From: Lelliottia nimipressuralis
Lineage (GTDB): Bacteria; Pseudomonadota; Gammaproteobacteria; Enterobacterales; Enterobacteriaceae
Assembly: GCF_004115925.1 (NCBI RefSeq)
Contig: NZ_SDDX01000010.1
Coordinates: 1 to 64,000 of the forward strand
Length of the DNA: 64,000 nucleotides
Direction: 5' to 3'
A model generated the notes under the pieces. That model searched no databases, was not told the origin of the DNA, and saw only the letters and a program-made list of their open reading frames with translations. Shown here in pieces: positions 38,750 to 48,438 of this stretch. Position numbers and translations under genes: made by a program. How positions within the stretch are numbered: the stretch's first letter is position 1; each line of letters opens with the position of its first letter.

Positions 38750-39872
38750 GGCGATTTCCTGGCGCCGGGTGCGCGCTCTGTGCGTCAAAGAGACGCGGCA
38801 GATCGTGCGCGACCCGAGCAGCTGGCTGATTGCGGTGGTGATCCCCCTGCTGCTGCTGTTTATCTTTGGCTACGGGATAAACCTCGACTCCAGCAAGCTG
38901 CGGGTGGGGATTTTACTGGAACAGCAGAGCGAAGAAGCGCTCGATTTCACCCATGCAATGACCGGCTCGCCTTACATCGACGCCACCATCAGCGATAACC
39001 GTGAAGCGCTGATCCAGAAGATGCAGGCCGGGAAAATTCGTGGGCTTGTGGTGATCCCCGTGGATTTTGCCGCCAATATGGCACGGGCAAATACCGACGC
39101 ACCGATTCAGGTGATCAACGACGGCAGTGAGCCAAACACCGCCAATTTTGTGCAGGGGTATGTCGAGGGGATCTGGCAGCTGTGGCAGATGCAGCGTGCG
39201 GAAGATCGCGGCGAAAAGTTTGAGCCGCTGATCGACTTGCAAACCCGCTACTGGTTTAACCCTGCCGCCATCAGCCAGCATTTCATTATCCCCGGCGCGG
39301 TGACGATAATCATGACCGTCATCGGCGCGATCCTCACTTCGCTGGTGATTGCCCGCGAATGGGAGCGCGGCACCATGGAGGCCCTGCTCTCCACGGAAGT
39401 GACGCGCGTGGAACTGCTGCTGTGCAAGCTCATCCCCTATTACTTCCTCGGCATGCTGGCGATGCTGCTCTGTATGCTGGTGTCGGTGTTTATCCTTGAG
39501 GTGCCCTATCGCGGCTCGCTGATTCTCCTGTTCCTGATCACCAGCCTGTTTTTACTCAGCACCCTGGGCATGGGCCTGTTGATTTCGACCATCACCCGCA
39601 ACCAGTTTAACGCCGCACAGGTGGCGCTGAACGCGGCGTTTCTGCCGTCGATTATGCTCTCCGGGTTTATTTTCCAGATCGACAGTATGCCCGCCATTAT
39701 CCGCGCGGTGACCTATATCATCCCGGCACGCTACTTTGTGAACACGCTGCAAAGCCTGTTCCTGGCGGGGAATATTCCGGCGGTGTTGATCGTCAATATT
39801 CTGTTTTTGATGGCGTCGGCGGTGATGTTTATCGGCCTGACGTGGCTGAAAACGAAACGGCGTCTGGATTAA
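38739..39872 (+). CDS. ybhS: YbhS, ABC-2 permease of the YbhFSR exporter
   Basis: A 377-residue ABC-2 type membrane subunit. It has one N-terminal membrane span ([21 protein letters not shown]), a large periplasmic domain of about 140 residues, then five to six C-terminal spans with the [21 protein letters not shown] motif. It forms the channel with YbhR. Its start overlaps ybhF by 11 bases. A gap of 96 bases with a REP-like element separates it from ybhR. Confidence 0.95.
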   Translation: MSIKAISWRRVRALCVKETRQIVRDPSSWLIAVVIPLLLLFIFGYGINLDSSKLRVGILLEQQSEEALDFTHAMTGSPYIDATISDNREALIQKMQAGKIRGLVVIPVDFAANMARANTDAPIQVINDGSEPNTANFVQGYVEGIWQLWQMQRAEDRGEKFEPLIDLQTRYWFNPAAISQHFIIPGAVTIIMTVIGAILTSLVIAREWERGTMEALLSTEVTRVELLLCKLIPYYFLGMLAMLLCMLVSVFILEVPYRGSLILLFLITSLFLLSTLGMGLLISTITRNQFNAAQVALNAAFLPSIMLSGFIFQIDSMPAIIRAVTYIIPARYFVNTLQSLFLAGNIPAVLIVNILFLMASAVMFIGLTWLKTKRRLD

Positions 39873-39926
39873 ACGCCGTCTAAAACATACCCGGTAGAGA
39901 GGCTTGCCGGGCCGACGTGGTTTTGT

Positions 39927-39955
39927 AGGTCGGGGTCGCGAAGCGCCACCCGACA
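39927..39955. repeat. REP-like palindrome inside the ybhS-ybhR gap
   Basis: GTCGGGGTCGCG and CGCCACCCGAC flank AAG. It resembles the element after ybiO. A second stem, ACGGCGT and ACGCCGT (39857-39879), overlaps the ybhS stop. Both lie inside the exporter operon and may adjust transcript levels. Confidence 0.65.
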
Positions 39956-39968
39956 CGAGGATGACACG

Positions 39969-41021
39969 ATGTTTCATCGCTTATGGACATTAATTCGCAA
40001 AGAGCTGCAATCGCTGCTGCGTGAACCGCAAACCCGCGCGATCCTGATCCTGCCGGTGCTGATTCAGGTTCTGCTGTTTCCGTTTGCCGCGACGCTGGAA
40101 GTGACCAACGCCACCATCGCCGTCTACAACGAAGACAACGGCAAACACTCCGTGGAGCTGACCCAGCGTTTTGCCCGCGCCAAAGCTTTTACCCATGTGC
40201 TGCTGCTGAAAAGTCCGCAGGAGATCCAGCCCACCATCGACACGCAAAAGGCGCTGCTGCTGGTGCGTTTCCCGGCCGATTTTTCGCGTAACCTGGATAA
40301 CGTCCAGACCGCGCCGATGCAGCTGATTCTCGACGGGCGCAACTCCAACAGTGCGCAAATCGCCGCCAACTACCTGCAGCAGGTCGTGAAGAATTACCAG
40401 CAGGAGCTGATGGAGGGGAAAGCCAGGCCGAATAACAGCGAGCTGGTGGTGCGCAACTGGTATAACCCGAACCTGGATTACAAATGGTTCGTGGTGCCGT
40501 CGCTTATCGCGATGATCACCACCATTGGGGTGATGATTGTGACGTCGCTCTCCGTCGCCCGCGAACGTGAACAAGGGACGCTGGATCAGCTGCTGGTTTC
40601 CCCGCTCGCCACCTGGCAGATTTTCGTCGGGAAAGCCGTGCCTGCGCTGATTGTCGCCACTTTCCAGGCCAGTATTGTGCTCGGCATAGGTATCTGGGCG
40701 TATCAAATTCCGTTTGCCGGATCGCTGGCGCTGTTTTACTTCACCATGTTGATTTACGGGCTGTCGCTAGTGGGATTCGGGCTGTTGATTTCGGCGCTCT
40801 GCTCAACGCAGCAGCAGGCGTTTATCGGGGTGTTTGTCTTTATGATGCCGGCGATTTTGCTCTCAGGGTATGTTTCGCCTGTCGAAAACATGCCGGTGTG
40901 GCTACAGGATCTGACGTGGGTGAATCCGATTCGGCACTTTACCGATATCACCAAGCAGATCTATCTGAAGGATGCGAGTCTGGATATTGTGTGGGGAAGT
41001 TTGTGGCGCTACTGGTCATAG
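39969..41021 (+). CDS. ybhR: YbhR, ABC-2 permease of the YbhFSR exporter, 3' end frameshifted
   Basis: A 350-residue ABC-2 permease, partner of YbhS. Landmarks are the N-terminal span [20 protein letters not shown], the [20 protein letters not shown] segment and [19 protein letters not shown]. After DIVWGSLW the frame reads RYWS and stops. The next frame encodes [21 protein letters not shown] and stops at 41074, which is the normal C-terminus and last membrane span. One base is missing near 41006-41007, where TGGCCGCT is expected and TGGCGCT is seen. With it restored the protein would be 368 residues, as in E. coli. Confidence 0.88.
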   Translation: MFHRLWTLIRKELQSLLREPQTRAILILPVLIQVLLFPFAATLEVTNATIAVYNEDNGKHSVELTQRFARAKAFTHVLLLKSPQEIQPTIDTQKALLLVRFPADFSRNLDNVQTAPMQLILDGRNSNSAQIAANYLQQVVKNYQQELMEGKARPNNSELVVRNWYNPNLDYKWFVVPSLIAMITTIGVMIVTSLSVAREREQGTLDQLLVSPLATWQIFVGKAVPALIVATFQASIVLGIGIWAYQIPFAGSLALFYFTMLIYGLSLVGFGLLISALCSTQQQAFIGVFVFMMPAILLSGYVSPVENMPVWLQDLTWVNPIRHFTDITKQIYLKDASLDIVWGSLWRYWS

Positions 41022-41035
41022 CGGCCACGACAGGC

Positions 41036-41446
41036 TCAGTGGCGTACGCGATGTTTAGACGCAATATCGCCTAGCTTTTTCTCTTTGGTCAGCAATGAGA
41101 CCACTGCGGGTCCTGCCAGAATGACCAGGCCCGCCAGGGCCAGCAGCAGGTTGTTATGCAGCACCCGCGACAGCAGCCACAGGACGATTAACGCTGCACC
41201 AAAATACCAGGTGGTGGTGAGCTCTTCGAGCACATCACCCACTTCACGCCAGCGCGCGTCGTGGTGACGCTGTAAAAACAGCATCGACAGCACGGTCACG
41301 CCATACATCGCACATAATCCCAAGCCGACATGCACCAGCGTGCCGCTCTTCCAGCCCATTACCAGTACCGCCACGACCAGTAAATGCAACATTATCTGCC
41401 AGCAACTGAGGCCAGTTGCGACACGAACGCGTTGTTGCCACTTCAT
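41036..41446 (-). CDS. ybhQ: YbhQ, small inner-membrane protein
   Basis: A 136-residue membrane protein with four hydrophobic segments (CWQIMLHLLVVAVLVMGW; HVGLGLCAMYGVTVLSMLFL; TTTWYFGAALIVLWLLS; LLLALAGLVILAGPAVVSLL) and basic ends. It matches E. coli YbhQ in length; function unknown. It is convergent with ybhR, whose restored 3' end would overlap it by 39 bases on the opposite strand. Confidence 0.93.
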   Translation of the reverse strand: MKWQQRVRVATGLSCWQIMLHLLVVAVLVMGWKSGTLVHVGLGLCAMYGVTVLSMLFLQRHHDARWREVGDVLEELTTTWYFGAALIVLWLLSRVLHNNLLLALAGLVILAGPAVVSLLTKEKKLGDIASKHRVRH

Positions 41447-41579
41447 GGCTTCTCTCCTGAAGGATATTTCTCTGCTAGTTCAGAGTACCGCACTTTACGG
41501 AAAATTCCGTAACACCGCATCTTTTTGTGACGCCGACTACACTTTATTTTCATCAGGATAGTGACGCTGGCAGGAGCAT

Positions 41580-42341
41580 ATGACGCAAAAAACCCGGCAT
41601 TTTTCGCTCAAAATTTTGACGATTAACACACACAAAGGCTTCACGGCATTTAACCGCCGCTTCATTTTACCCGAGCTGCGTGACGCGGTACGTACCGTCG
41701 GCGCGGATATCGTGTGTCTGCAGGAAGTGATGGGCGCCCACGATATTCATCCGCTGCACGTCGAGAACTGGCCAGACACCACCCACTACGAATTTCTGGC
41801 TGATACCATGTGGAGCGACTATGCCTATGGCCGCAACGCGGTCTACCCGGAAGGCCATCACGGCAACGCGGTGCTGTCGCGTTTTCCCATCGAACATTAT
41901 GAGAATCACGACGTATCGGTGGGAGAAAGTGAAAAACGCGGGCTGCTTTACTGTCGGATAAAACCGCCGGATCTGGCCTTTCCGGTTCACGTGGGCTGCG
42001 TGCATCTCGGCCTGCGGGAAGCGCACCGCCAGGCACAGCTGCAGATGATGACCCGCTGGGTCAATTCGCTGCCGGATAACGATCCGGTGGTTATCGCCGG
42101 TGATTTTAACGACTGGCGACAGCGCGCAAACCGCCCGCTGAAAGCCGATTCCGGGCTGGATGAGATTTTTACCCGGGCGCATGGCCGCCCGGCGCGCACC
42201 TTCCCGGTCAGTTTTCCTCTGCTGCGCCTGGATCGCATTTACGTCAAAAACGCCCACGCCAGCCATCCGAGCACCCTGGCGCTGCGCGGCTGGCGTCACC
42301 TGTCTGACCATGCCCCGTTAAGTGCGGAGATTCACTTATGA
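41580..42341 (+). CDS. ybhP: YbhP, endonuclease/exonuclease/phosphatase-family protein
   Basis: A 253-residue protein of the EEP metal-dependent phosphodiesterase fold. Catalytic motifs are [17 protein letters not shown] (glutamate for the metal), [21 protein letters not shown] and [17 protein letters not shown] (catalytic histidine pair). The substrate is unknown. It overlaps clsB by four bases in the three-gene unit ybhP-clsB-ybhN, which suggests a role in phospholipid metabolism. Confidence 0.94.
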   Translation: MTQKTRHFSLKILTINTHKGFTAFNRRFILPELRDAVRTVGADIVCLQEVMGAHDIHPLHVENWPDTTHYEFLADTMWSDYAYGRNAVYPEGHHGNAVLSRFPIEHYENHDVSVGESEKRGLLYCRIKPPDLAFPVHVGCVHLGLREAHRQAQLQMMTRWVNSLPDNDPVVIAGDFNDWRQRANRPLKADSGLDEIFTRAHGRPARTFPVSFPLLRLDRIYVKNAHASHPSTLALRGWRHLSDHAPLSAEIHL

Positions 42342-43579
42342 AAAGTTCATGGCGAGAAGGTAACCAAATTACGCTGCTGGAAAATGGCGATGAGTATTAT
42401 CCCGCCGTTTTTGCTGCCCTCGATGCGGCAGAGCAAAAAGTTATTCTCGAAACGTTTATCTGGTTCGAGGACGACGTGGGCCGTCAACTCCATCAGGCCG
42501 TGCTGCGCGCGGCTCAGCGCGGCGTCAAAGTCGAAGTGCTGCTCGACGGCTACGGTTCGCCCGACCTCAGCGATAGCTTCGTCAACGAGCTGACCGCCGC
42601 AGGCGTGGTGTTCCGCTATTACGATCCGCGCCCGCCGCTCTTCGGCATGCGTACCAACGTCTTTCGCCGGATGCACCGCAAAATTGTGGTGGTGGATGGT
42701 AACGTCGCGTTCGTGGGCGGGATCAACTACTCCGACGAACACATGTCCGACTACGGCCCGGAGGCGAAGCAGGATTATGCGGTGAAAGTAGAAGGCCCGG
42801 TGGTGCAGGATATTTTACTCTTTGAGCTGGAAAATCTGCCGGGGCAGTCGGCGGTGCGCCGCTGGTGGAAACGCCATCATCGCCCGGAAGAAAACCGCCA
42901 GCCCGGGGAGGCGCAGGCGCTGTTTATCTGGCGCGATAACGACGAGCATCGGGACGATATTGAACGCCACTATCTGAAGATGCTCGCCAATGCGAAGCGC
43001 GAAGTGATCATCGCCAACGCCTATTTCTTCCCCGGCTACCGTCTGCTGCATGCCATGCGCAATGCCGCACGGCGTGGGGTGCGGGTCAAACTGATTGTAC
43101 AGGGCGAGCCGGATATGCCGATTGTCACCGTCGGCGCGCGGCTGCTGTACGACTATCTGGTCAAAGGTGGCGTGCAGATTTACGAGTATCGCCGCCGCCC
43201 GCTGCACGGAAAAGTGGCGCTGATGGACGATCACTGGGCGACCGTTGGCTCCAGCAATCTCGATCCCCTGAGCCTGTCCCTTAATCTGGAGGCAAATCTG
43301 ATCATCCACGATCGCGCATTTAACCAGACCCTGCGCGACAATCTTACGGGCATTATCGCTCGCGATTGCGTGCGGGTAGATGATTCGATGGTGCCGAAAC
43401 GCACCTGGTGGAATCTGACCAAAAGCGTGGTGGTGTTCCACTTCCTGCGCCACTTCCCGGCGCTGGTGGGCTGGCTGCCGGCTCATACGCCCAAGCTCGC
43501 ACTGGTGCCGGCGCCTGTTCAGCCGGAAATGGAGACCCAGGATCGGGTTGAAGCCGAAAACTCAGGGGTGAAACCGTAA
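42338..43579 (+). CDS. clsB: Cardiolipin synthase B
   Basis: A 413-residue phospholipase D-superfamily enzyme that makes cardiolipin and phosphatidylglycerol. Two HKD motifs are visible: [16 protein letters not shown] (about residue 112) and [18 protein letters not shown] (about residue 289). E. coli ClsB (YbhO) has the same length. No signal peptide is obvious; the enzyme is membrane-associated. It overlaps ybhP by four bases and ybhN by one. Confidence 0.96.
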   Translation: MKSSWREGNQITLLENGDEYYPAVFAALDAAEQKVILETFIWFEDDVGRQLHQAVLRAAQRGVKVEVLLDGYGSPDLSDSFVNELTAAGVVFRYYDPRPPLFGMRTNVFRRMHRKIVVVDGNVAFVGGINYSDEHMSDYGPEAKQDYAVKVEGPVVQDILLFELENLPGQSAVRRWWKRHHRPEENRQPGEAQALFIWRDNDEHRDDIERHYLKMLANAKREVIIANAYFFPGYRLLHAMRNAARRGVRVKLIVQGEPDMPIVTVGARLLYDYLVKGGVQIYEYRRRPLHGKVALMDDHWATVGSSNLDPLSLSLNLEANLIIHDRAFNQTLRDNLTGIIARDCVRVDDSMVPKRTWWNLTKSVVVFHFLRHFPALVGWLPAHTPKLALVPAPVQPEMETQDRVEAENSGVKP

Positions 43580-44541
43580 TGAGCAAATCACATCCGCGCT
43601 GGCGGCTGGCTAAACGCATTCTCACCTGGCTGTTTTTCATTGCCGTTGCCGTGCTGCTGGTGGTATACGCGCAGAAAATTGACTGGGAAGAGGTATGGAA
43701 AGTCATCCGCAACTACAACCGGCTGGTGCTGCTCAGCGCCGTCGGGCTGGTGATCGTCAGCTATCTGATTTACGGCTGCTACGACCTTCTAGGCCGCGCC
43801 TACTGCGGGCATAAGCTGGCGAAACGCCAGGTAATGCTGGTGTCGTTTATCTGTTACGCCTTTAACCTGACCCTCAGCACCTGGGTGGGCGGCATCGGCA
43901 TGCGCTACCGCCTCTATTCGCGCCTCGGGCTGCCGGGCAGTACCATCACGCGCATTTTCTCGCTAAGCATCACCACAAACTGGCTCGGGTATATCCTGCT
44001 CGGCGGGGTGATTTTCACCATTGGCGTGGTGCAGCTTCCGGCCCACTGGTATATCGACGAAACGACGCTGCGGATTTTGGGCATCGTCCTGCTGCTGATC
44101 ATCGCGGCGTATCTCTGGGCCTGCGCATTCGCTAAACGCCGTCATATGACCGTCAAAGGGCAGAAACTGGTGCTGCCATCGTGGAAGTTCGCGCTGGTGC
44201 AGATGGTGATCTCCAGCGCTAACTGGATGGTGATGGGGGCCATTATCTGGCTGCTGATTGGCGAAGAGGTGAACTATTTCTTCGTGCTTGGCGTGCTGCT
44301 GGTGAGCAGTATTGCCGGGGTAATTGTCCACATTCCGGCCGGTATCGGGGTGTTAGAAGCGGTGTTTATTGCCCTGCTGGCGGGGGAACACGTGTCCCAC
44401 GGCACGATTATCGCGGCGCTGCTGGCCTATCGAATGTTGTACTACTTCCTGCCGCTGGCACTGGCGACGGTCGGCTATTTGATTCTGGAGAGTCGGGCGA
44501 AAAAGCTGCGGGCGAAGAATGAGAAAGCGATGGCGAAATAA
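43579..44541 (+). CDS. ybhN: YbhN, inner-membrane protein (flippase-like domain)
   Basis: A 320-residue integral membrane protein of the UPF0104/lysylphosphatidylglycerol synthase transmembrane family, with about eight spans (for example ILTWLFFIAVAVLLVVYAQ, LVLLSAVGLVIVSYLIYGCY, VLLVSSIAGVIVHIPAGIGV). The ATG shares one base with the clsB stop. E. coli YbhN is membrane-bound with no settled role. Linkage to clsB suggests handling of lipids. A REP-like element follows. Confidence 0.94.
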   Translation: MSKSHPRWRLAKRILTWLFFIAVAVLLVVYAQKIDWEEVWKVIRNYNRLVLLSAVGLVIVSYLIYGCYDLLGRAYCGHKLAKRQVMLVSFICYAFNLTLSTWVGGIGMRYRLYSRLGLPGSTITRIFSLSITTNWLGYILLGGVIFTIGVVQLPAHWYIDETTLRILGIVLLLIIAAYLWACAFAKRRHMTVKGQKLVLPSWKFALVQMVISSANWMVMGAIIWLLIGEEVNYFFVLGVLLVSSIAGVIVHIPAGIGVLEAVFIALLAGEHVSHGTIIAALLAYRMLYYFLPLALATVGYLILESRAKKLRAKNEKAMAK

Positions 44542-44583
44542 CGAAATCCGTGTGGCGGTCCACTGACCAAACGACGAGTTGCA

Positions 44584-44612
44584 TGCCCGGCAGGCGTAAA
44601 CGCCGCCGGGCA
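44584..44612. repeat. REP-like hairpin between convergent ybhN and ybhL
   Basis: TGCCCGGC, then GGCG and CGCC around TAAA, then GCCGGGCA form a long stem with one bulged A. It fills most of the 77-base gap between the two 3' ends. Confidence 0.78.
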
Positions 44613-44618
44613 CAGCCA

Positions 44619-45326
44619 TCAGCGGCGGTTACCGAAAATCCGCAGCAGCATCAGGAACAGGTTGATGAAGTCCAAATAGAGCGTTAACGCGCCAAGAATG
44701 GCGTATTTACGCAGGTTACCGCTGTCACGCACGTCAATCTGCTCGCCGATGTTTTTCAGCTTCTGAGTGTCATACGCCGTCAGGCCGACAAACACAATCA
44801 CCCCGATGTACGTCACCGCCCACATCAGCGCTTCGCTTTTCAGCCAGAAGTTCACCAGCGACGCCAGCACAATCCCGATAAGCGCCATAAACAGCATATT
44901 GCCGAAACCGCTCAAATCGCGTTTGGTGGTGTAGCCGTAGAGGCTCATGGCACCAAACATCCCACCGGCCACCACAAAGGTGCTGGCGATAGAGGAGTAG
45001 GTGTAGACGATAAAAATACTGGAGAGCGTCAGGCCAGTCAGCGCCGAATAGAGCATAAACAGCGTGGTCGCCATCCCCGCACTGAGCTTTTGCACCAGTC
45101 CGGAAAGCACAAACACCAGCGCCAGCTGGGCGATAATCAGCCCAAAGAAGGTGATTTTGCTGGAAAAGATAAACATCATCAGTTCGGGGGTATTGGCTGC
45201 GTACCACGCGATAAACGCGGTTAACAGCAGGCCGCAGGTCATCCAGCCGTACACCTGCGCCATATAAGTTTGCAGGCCGCTACGCGTCTGCTGAACGATT
45301 GAATCCGAACGTGGAAATCGGTCCAT
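44619..45326 (-). CDS. ybhL: YbhL, BAX inhibitor-1-like membrane protein
   Basis: A 235-residue inner-membrane protein of the BI-1/YccA family with seven hydrophobic segments. N-terminus MDRFPRSDSIVQQTRSGLQTY is followed by WMTCGLLLTAFIAWYAA, and near the C-terminus VFVGLTAYDTQKLKNIGEQ is the family signature. It probably forms a calcium or proton leak channel, by family. In E. coli ybhM lies next to it; that gene is absent here. Confidence 0.94.
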   Translation of the reverse strand: MDRFPRSDSIVQQTRSGLQTYMAQVYGWMTCGLLLTAFIAWYAANTPELMMFIFSSKITFFGLIIAQLALVFVLSGLVQKLSAGMATTLFMLYSALTGLTLSSIFIVYTYSSIASTFVVAGGMFGAMSLYGYTTKRDLSGFGNMLFMALIGIVLASLVNFWLKSEALMWAVTYIGVIVFVGLTAYDTQKLKNIGEQIDVRDSGNLRKYAILGALTLYLDFINLFLMLLRIFGNRR

Positions 45327-45383
45327 GATAACTCCTGATTAAGTGGGCACACCTTTTAAGATTAACACATCCGCGCCATCCGG

Positions 45384-45836
45384 TTACCAGCGGCTGGCAG
45401 CCTGCTTGTCGCTGTCACGCGATTCCACCCAGCGTTCCCCTTCCGGTGTGGCTTCACGCTTCCAGAACGGCGCGCGGGTTTTGAGATAATCCATAATAAA
45501 TTCACCGGCATCGAACGCGCTACCGCGATGCGAGCTGGTGACGCCAACAAAGACAATCTCTTCGCCAGGCCACATTTCGCCGACGCGGTGAATAACCGTG
45601 ACACGACCAAGTGGCCAGCGCTGACGGGCCTCTTCCACGATAGTGGCAAGCGACTTTTCCGTCATCCCCGGATAATACTCGAGGGTCAGCGCGCTCACAC
45701 TCTCCCCCAGATTATGGTTCCGGACTTTACCGGTAAACGTCACCACCGCGCCGTCTTCGTCGCGCTCGGCCAGCCAGCTGTATTCCGTGCCGACATTAAA
45801 GCGTTCCGGTCCAACAATAATCCGCGTGTCAGACAT
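45384..45836 (-). CDS. moaE: Molybdopterin synthase large subunit MoaE
   Basis: A 150-residue subunit that, with MoaD, converts cyclic pyranopterin monophosphate to molybdopterin by adding two sulphurs. The active-site region SSHRGSAFDAGEFIMDYLKTRAPFWKRE, with the catalytic lysines, is intact, and TGKVRNHNLGESVSALTLEY is conserved. It is the last gene of moaABCDE, two bases after moaD. Confidence 0.97.
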   Translation of the reverse strand: MSDTRIIVGPERFNVGTEYSWLAERDEDGAVVTFTGKVRNHNLGESVSALTLEYYPGMTEKSLATIVEEARQRWPLGRVTVIHRVGEMWPGEEIVFVGVTSSHRGSAFDAGEFIMDYLKTRAPFWKREATPEGERWVESRDSDKQAASRW

Positions 45837-45838
45837 GA

Positions 45839-46084
45839 TTAACCCCCTGTAACTGGCGGGAAAAACGCCACTTCATCACCGGCGTTAAGCGGATGGGAAA
45901 ACTCCACCAGCGTCTGATTCACTGCCGCCAGCAGTTTTCCCTCTTCGAGCGCCAGCGCCCAGCGATCGCCTTGCGCCGCCAGATGGGCACGCAGGGCTTC
46001 GACGTTGTCGAACGGCGTCTCGAGGGTCAGGCTGTCGGTATTGACAAGCTCTCGCACCTGAGCAAAAAAAAGCACTTTAATCAT
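45839..46084 (-). CDS. moaD: Molybdopterin synthase sulphur-carrier subunit MoaD
   Basis: An 81-residue ubiquitin-like protein that carries the sulphur as a C-terminal thiocarboxylate; the required terminal glycine pair is present (PPVTGG). The ATG at 46084 overlaps the moaC stop by eight bases. The protein begins [14 protein letters not shown]. It works with MoaE, encoded next, and is activated by MoeB elsewhere in the genome. Confidence 0.96.
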   Translation of the reverse strand: MIKVLFFAQVRELVNTDSLTLETPFDNVEALRAHLAAQGDRWALALEEGKLLAAVNQTLVEFSHPLNAGDEVAFFPPVTGG

Positions 46085-46562
46085 GATTGTCCGCCCTGAA
46101 ATCACCGGATTTGCCGCCGCTTTTCGCCAGCAGACGAACCGGGCCAATCACCATATCCTTCTGCACCGCTTTGCACATATCGTAAATGGTGAGCGCCGCA
46201 ACAGAGGCCGCCGTTAAGGCCTCCATCTCGACGCCTGTTTTGCCGGTCAGACGGCACAACGTCTCGATACGCACGCGGTTGTGCTCCGGCTCAGCCTGCA
46301 GGCTCACTTCAACCTTGCTGAGCATCAGCGGGTGACACAGCGGGATAAGATCCCAGGTGCGTTTTGCAGCCTGAATTCCGGCGATACGCGCAGTAGCGAA
46401 AACGTCACCCTTGTGGTGGCTGCCGTCGATAATCATCGCCAGGGTTTCTGGCAACATGGTTACGAAAGCCTCGGCGCGCGCTTCACGCACCGTTTCGGCC
46501 TTGGCGGAAACATCCACCATATGCGCTTCGCCAGCGGCGTTAATGTGGGTCAATTGCGACAT
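46077..46562 (-). CDS. moaC: Cyclic pyranopterin monophosphate synthase MoaC
   Basis: A 161-residue enzyme completing the first step of molybdenum-cofactor synthesis after MoaA. Conserved parts are [28 protein letters not shown] (catalytic lysine and histidine region) and [28 protein letters not shown]. It overlaps moaD by eight bases and starts three bases after the moaB stop. Confidence 0.97.
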   Translation of the reverse strand: MSQLTHINAAGEAHMVDVSAKAETVREARAEAFVTMLPETLAMIIDGSHHKGDVFATARIAGIQAAKRTWDLIPLCHPLMLSKVEVSLQAEPEHNRVRIETLCRLTGKTGVEMEALTAASVAALTIYDMCKAVQKDMVIGPVRLLAKSGGKSGDFRADNHD

Positions 46563-46565
46563 AGC

Positions 46566-47078
46566 TTATTTCTTCAAATGAGGATGAAAATTACACGGAC
46601 GAGTGCGAGCATCCAGCTGCGGAGCGATGATGTTCTCCCACGCGGTGCGGCAAGCTTTGGTAGAGCCTGGCATGGCGAAAATCAGGGTGTTGTTGGCGAT
46701 CCCGGCCACGGCGCGCGACTGAAGCGTGGACGTACCGATCTCCTCAAAGGAGAGCATCCGGAACACTTCGCCAAAGCCCTGGATTTCGCGGTCGAAGAGC
46801 GGGAGCAGCGCTTCTGGCGCCTGATCGCCTGCGGTAAAACCGGTGCCGCCGGTGATCAGTACCACCTGCACCTCTGCGCTGGCGATCCACTGGGAGACCT
46901 GAGCGCGAATGGCGTAGCGATTCTCTTTCACTATCGCTTTATCAATGATGCTGTGCCCCGCCTCGTGGGCGGCGTCGCGCAGCCAGTGGCCGGAGGTGTC
47001 ATCCTCCTCACCACGGCGCTCAGAAACGGTAAGAATAGCAATACGCGTCGGAATAAATTCAGCGCTGACCTGACTCAT
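46566..47078 (-). CDS. moaB: Molybdopterin adenylyltransferase-like MoaB
   Basis: A 170-residue MogA/MoaB-family protein. The binding-site motifs TGGTGFTAGDQAPEAL and AMPGSTKACRTAW are present. E. coli MoaB has the fold of MogA but a less clear enzymatic role. It lies between moaA (22 bases) and moaC (3 bases) in the operon. Confidence 0.96.
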   Translation of the reverse strand: MSQVSAEFIPTRIAILTVSERRGEEDDTSGHWLRDAAHEAGHSIIDKAIVKENRYAIRAQVSQWIASAEVQVVLITGGTGFTAGDQAPEALLPLFDREIQGFGEVFRMLSFEEIGTSTLQSRAVAGIANNTLIFAMPGSTKACRTAWENIIAPQLDARTRPCNFHPHLKK

Positions 47079-47100
47079 TTTCTGGTTCCTTTTAAGCCGA

Positions 47101-48090
47101 TTACCCGCCGATGTAAGACAGGTTTTGTGTAATCCCGGTGTCGCCCTGATGCAGGAAATGGGTCTGTTTTTTATGCGTCAGAGCAGCAGAAATGCGCGCT
47201 TCGAGGGCCTCCTGCTGCGCATCGTCTTCCAGCAGATCGCGAAGATCCACGCCGCCGTCGCCGAACAGACACAAATGCAGCTTGCCCACAGACGAGACGC
47301 GCAGACGGTTGCAGGTGGCGCAGAAGTCTTTCTCATAGGGCATGATAAGCCCTATTTCCCCTTCATAATCCGGGTGACAAAAGACCTGCGCAGGGCCGTC
47401 GCTACGTTGGCGAATCTGGTGGATCCAGCCGCGCTTCAGCAGCGCATCGCGCAGCACCATGCCGGAGATGTGATGACGACGGAACAGGTCGCTGCCCTCG
47501 CCCGTCTCCATCAGCTCAATAAAACGCAGTTGAATGCGGCGGGGTTTGACCCACGCGAGGAAGGTGTCGAGCTGGTGATGGTTTACATCGCGCATCAGCA
47601 CCGTATTGACTTTGACTTTGTCGAAACCGGCTTCGAACGCCGCATCGATGCCCTGCATCACCTGGCGAAACTTATCCTGCCCGGTGATGGCGTGAAACTG
47701 GCGTGCATCGAGGCTGTCGACGCTGACGTTGATGGCCGTGAGACCCGCATCGCGCCACTGGGCCACATCGCGGGCTAAGCGATAGCCATTGGTGGTGACG
47801 GCGATTTGGCGAATGTTCTCGTTTTCACGGATAGCGGCGATGATGTCGGGAAAATCACGACGCAGAGAGGGTTCGCCACCCGTGAGACGCACTTTTTCCG
47901 TGCCAAGCTCAGAAAACGCACGCGTGACGCGGCGCACTTCCTCGACGGAAAGAAATCCGTTATTGGTGACGCTGCCCGGCTTGTAGCCGTCTGGCAGGCA
48001 ATAGGTGCAACGAAAATTGCACACATCGGTAATCGACAGACGTAAATAGAAAAACTTACGCGCGAAAGCATCTGTGAGTTGAGAAGCCAT
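47101..48090 (-). CDS. moaA: GTP 3',8-cyclase MoaA
   Basis: A 329-residue radical SAM enzyme that starts molybdenum-cofactor synthesis from GTP. The N-terminal cluster cysteines are C24, C28 and C31 (CNFRCTYC), and the C-terminal cluster is FCATCNR with a later cysteine in KLHLCLFG. The terminal Gly-Gly needed for activity is present (LSYIGG). The ATG at 48090 is preferred; an ATG two codons earlier is possible. It heads moaABCDE and is preceded by a structured leader and a ModE site. Confidence 0.97.
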   Translation of the reverse strand: MASQLTDAFARKFFYLRLSITDVCNFRCTYCLPDGYKPGSVTNNGFLSVEEVRRVTRAFSELGTEKVRLTGGEPSLRRDFPDIIAAIRENENIRQIAVTTNGYRLARDVAQWRDAGLTAINVSVDSLDARQFHAITGQDKFRQVMQGIDAAFEAGFDKVKVNTVLMRDVNHHQLDTFLAWVKPRRIQLRFIELMETGEGSDLFRRHHISGMVLRDALLKRGWIHQIRQRSDGPAQVFCHPDYEGEIGLIMPYEKDFCATCNRLRVSSVGKLHLCLFGDGGVDLRDLLEDDAQQEALEARISAALTHKKQTHFLHQGDTGITQNLSYIGG

Positions 48091-48200
48091 GTACACCTTT
48101 CCAGTACGGGAGGCACAGTCATTTCTTTCTGTACCCTGGTGACGTTTCCGTCACGGCCAGGGCGCCATATCGTGTGACACAGGCGCCAGGGCTAGAGTGT
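48091..48200 (-). promoter_or_regulatory. Moco-type RNA leader (riboswitch candidate) of moaA
   Basis: The moaA leader folds into nested stems. CCCTGG and CCAGGG enclose GTGACG-GAAA-CGTCAC with a GAAA tetraloop (about 48130-48162). Another pairing, GGCGCC near 48160-48187, lies outside. The segment just before the ATG contains CCTCCCGTACTGGAAAGGTG, like the conserved 3' part of the E. coli moaA Moco RNA motif. It is expected to respond to molybdenum or tungsten cofactor and control moaA translation. Confidence 0.75.
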
Positions 48201-48202
48201 AT

Positions 48203-48220
48203 GTTTTCAAATTTGAAAAC
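48203..48220. promoter_or_regulatory. 18-bp perfect palindrome in the moaA-ybhK gap
   Basis: GTTTTCAAATTTGAAAAC lies between the moaA leader and the ModE site. It could be an operator, but it does not match a site I can name, and AT-rich palindromes of this length can be incidental. Confidence 0.45.
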
Positions 48221-48272
48221 GTGGGTTATGCCGATAGTAGCGCGGAAACGGCGCTTTCGCCATTCGCCGATT

Positions 48273-48298
48273 TCGCTATATAATTATATATATAGCGA
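48273..48298. promoter_or_regulatory. ModE binding site of the moa operon
   Basis: TCGCTATATA-N6-TATATAGCGA is a perfect inverted repeat matching the family pattern of ModE operators (CGCTATATA halves). It lies about 180 bases upstream of moaA. ModE with molybdate would regulate moa from here, as in E. coli. Confidence 0.88.
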
Positions 48299-48438
48299 CC
48301 TGATCGTGCACTTTCACTACAGAATACGTAAAAATCAATGTTTCGCATTGATATACGTCATTTTGACAGGGGTCGGGCATCGTCTTTTAGGGGTAGTTGG
48401 GTTACTGTTACGCGGATCAAATGTCATAAGGAATCTGT

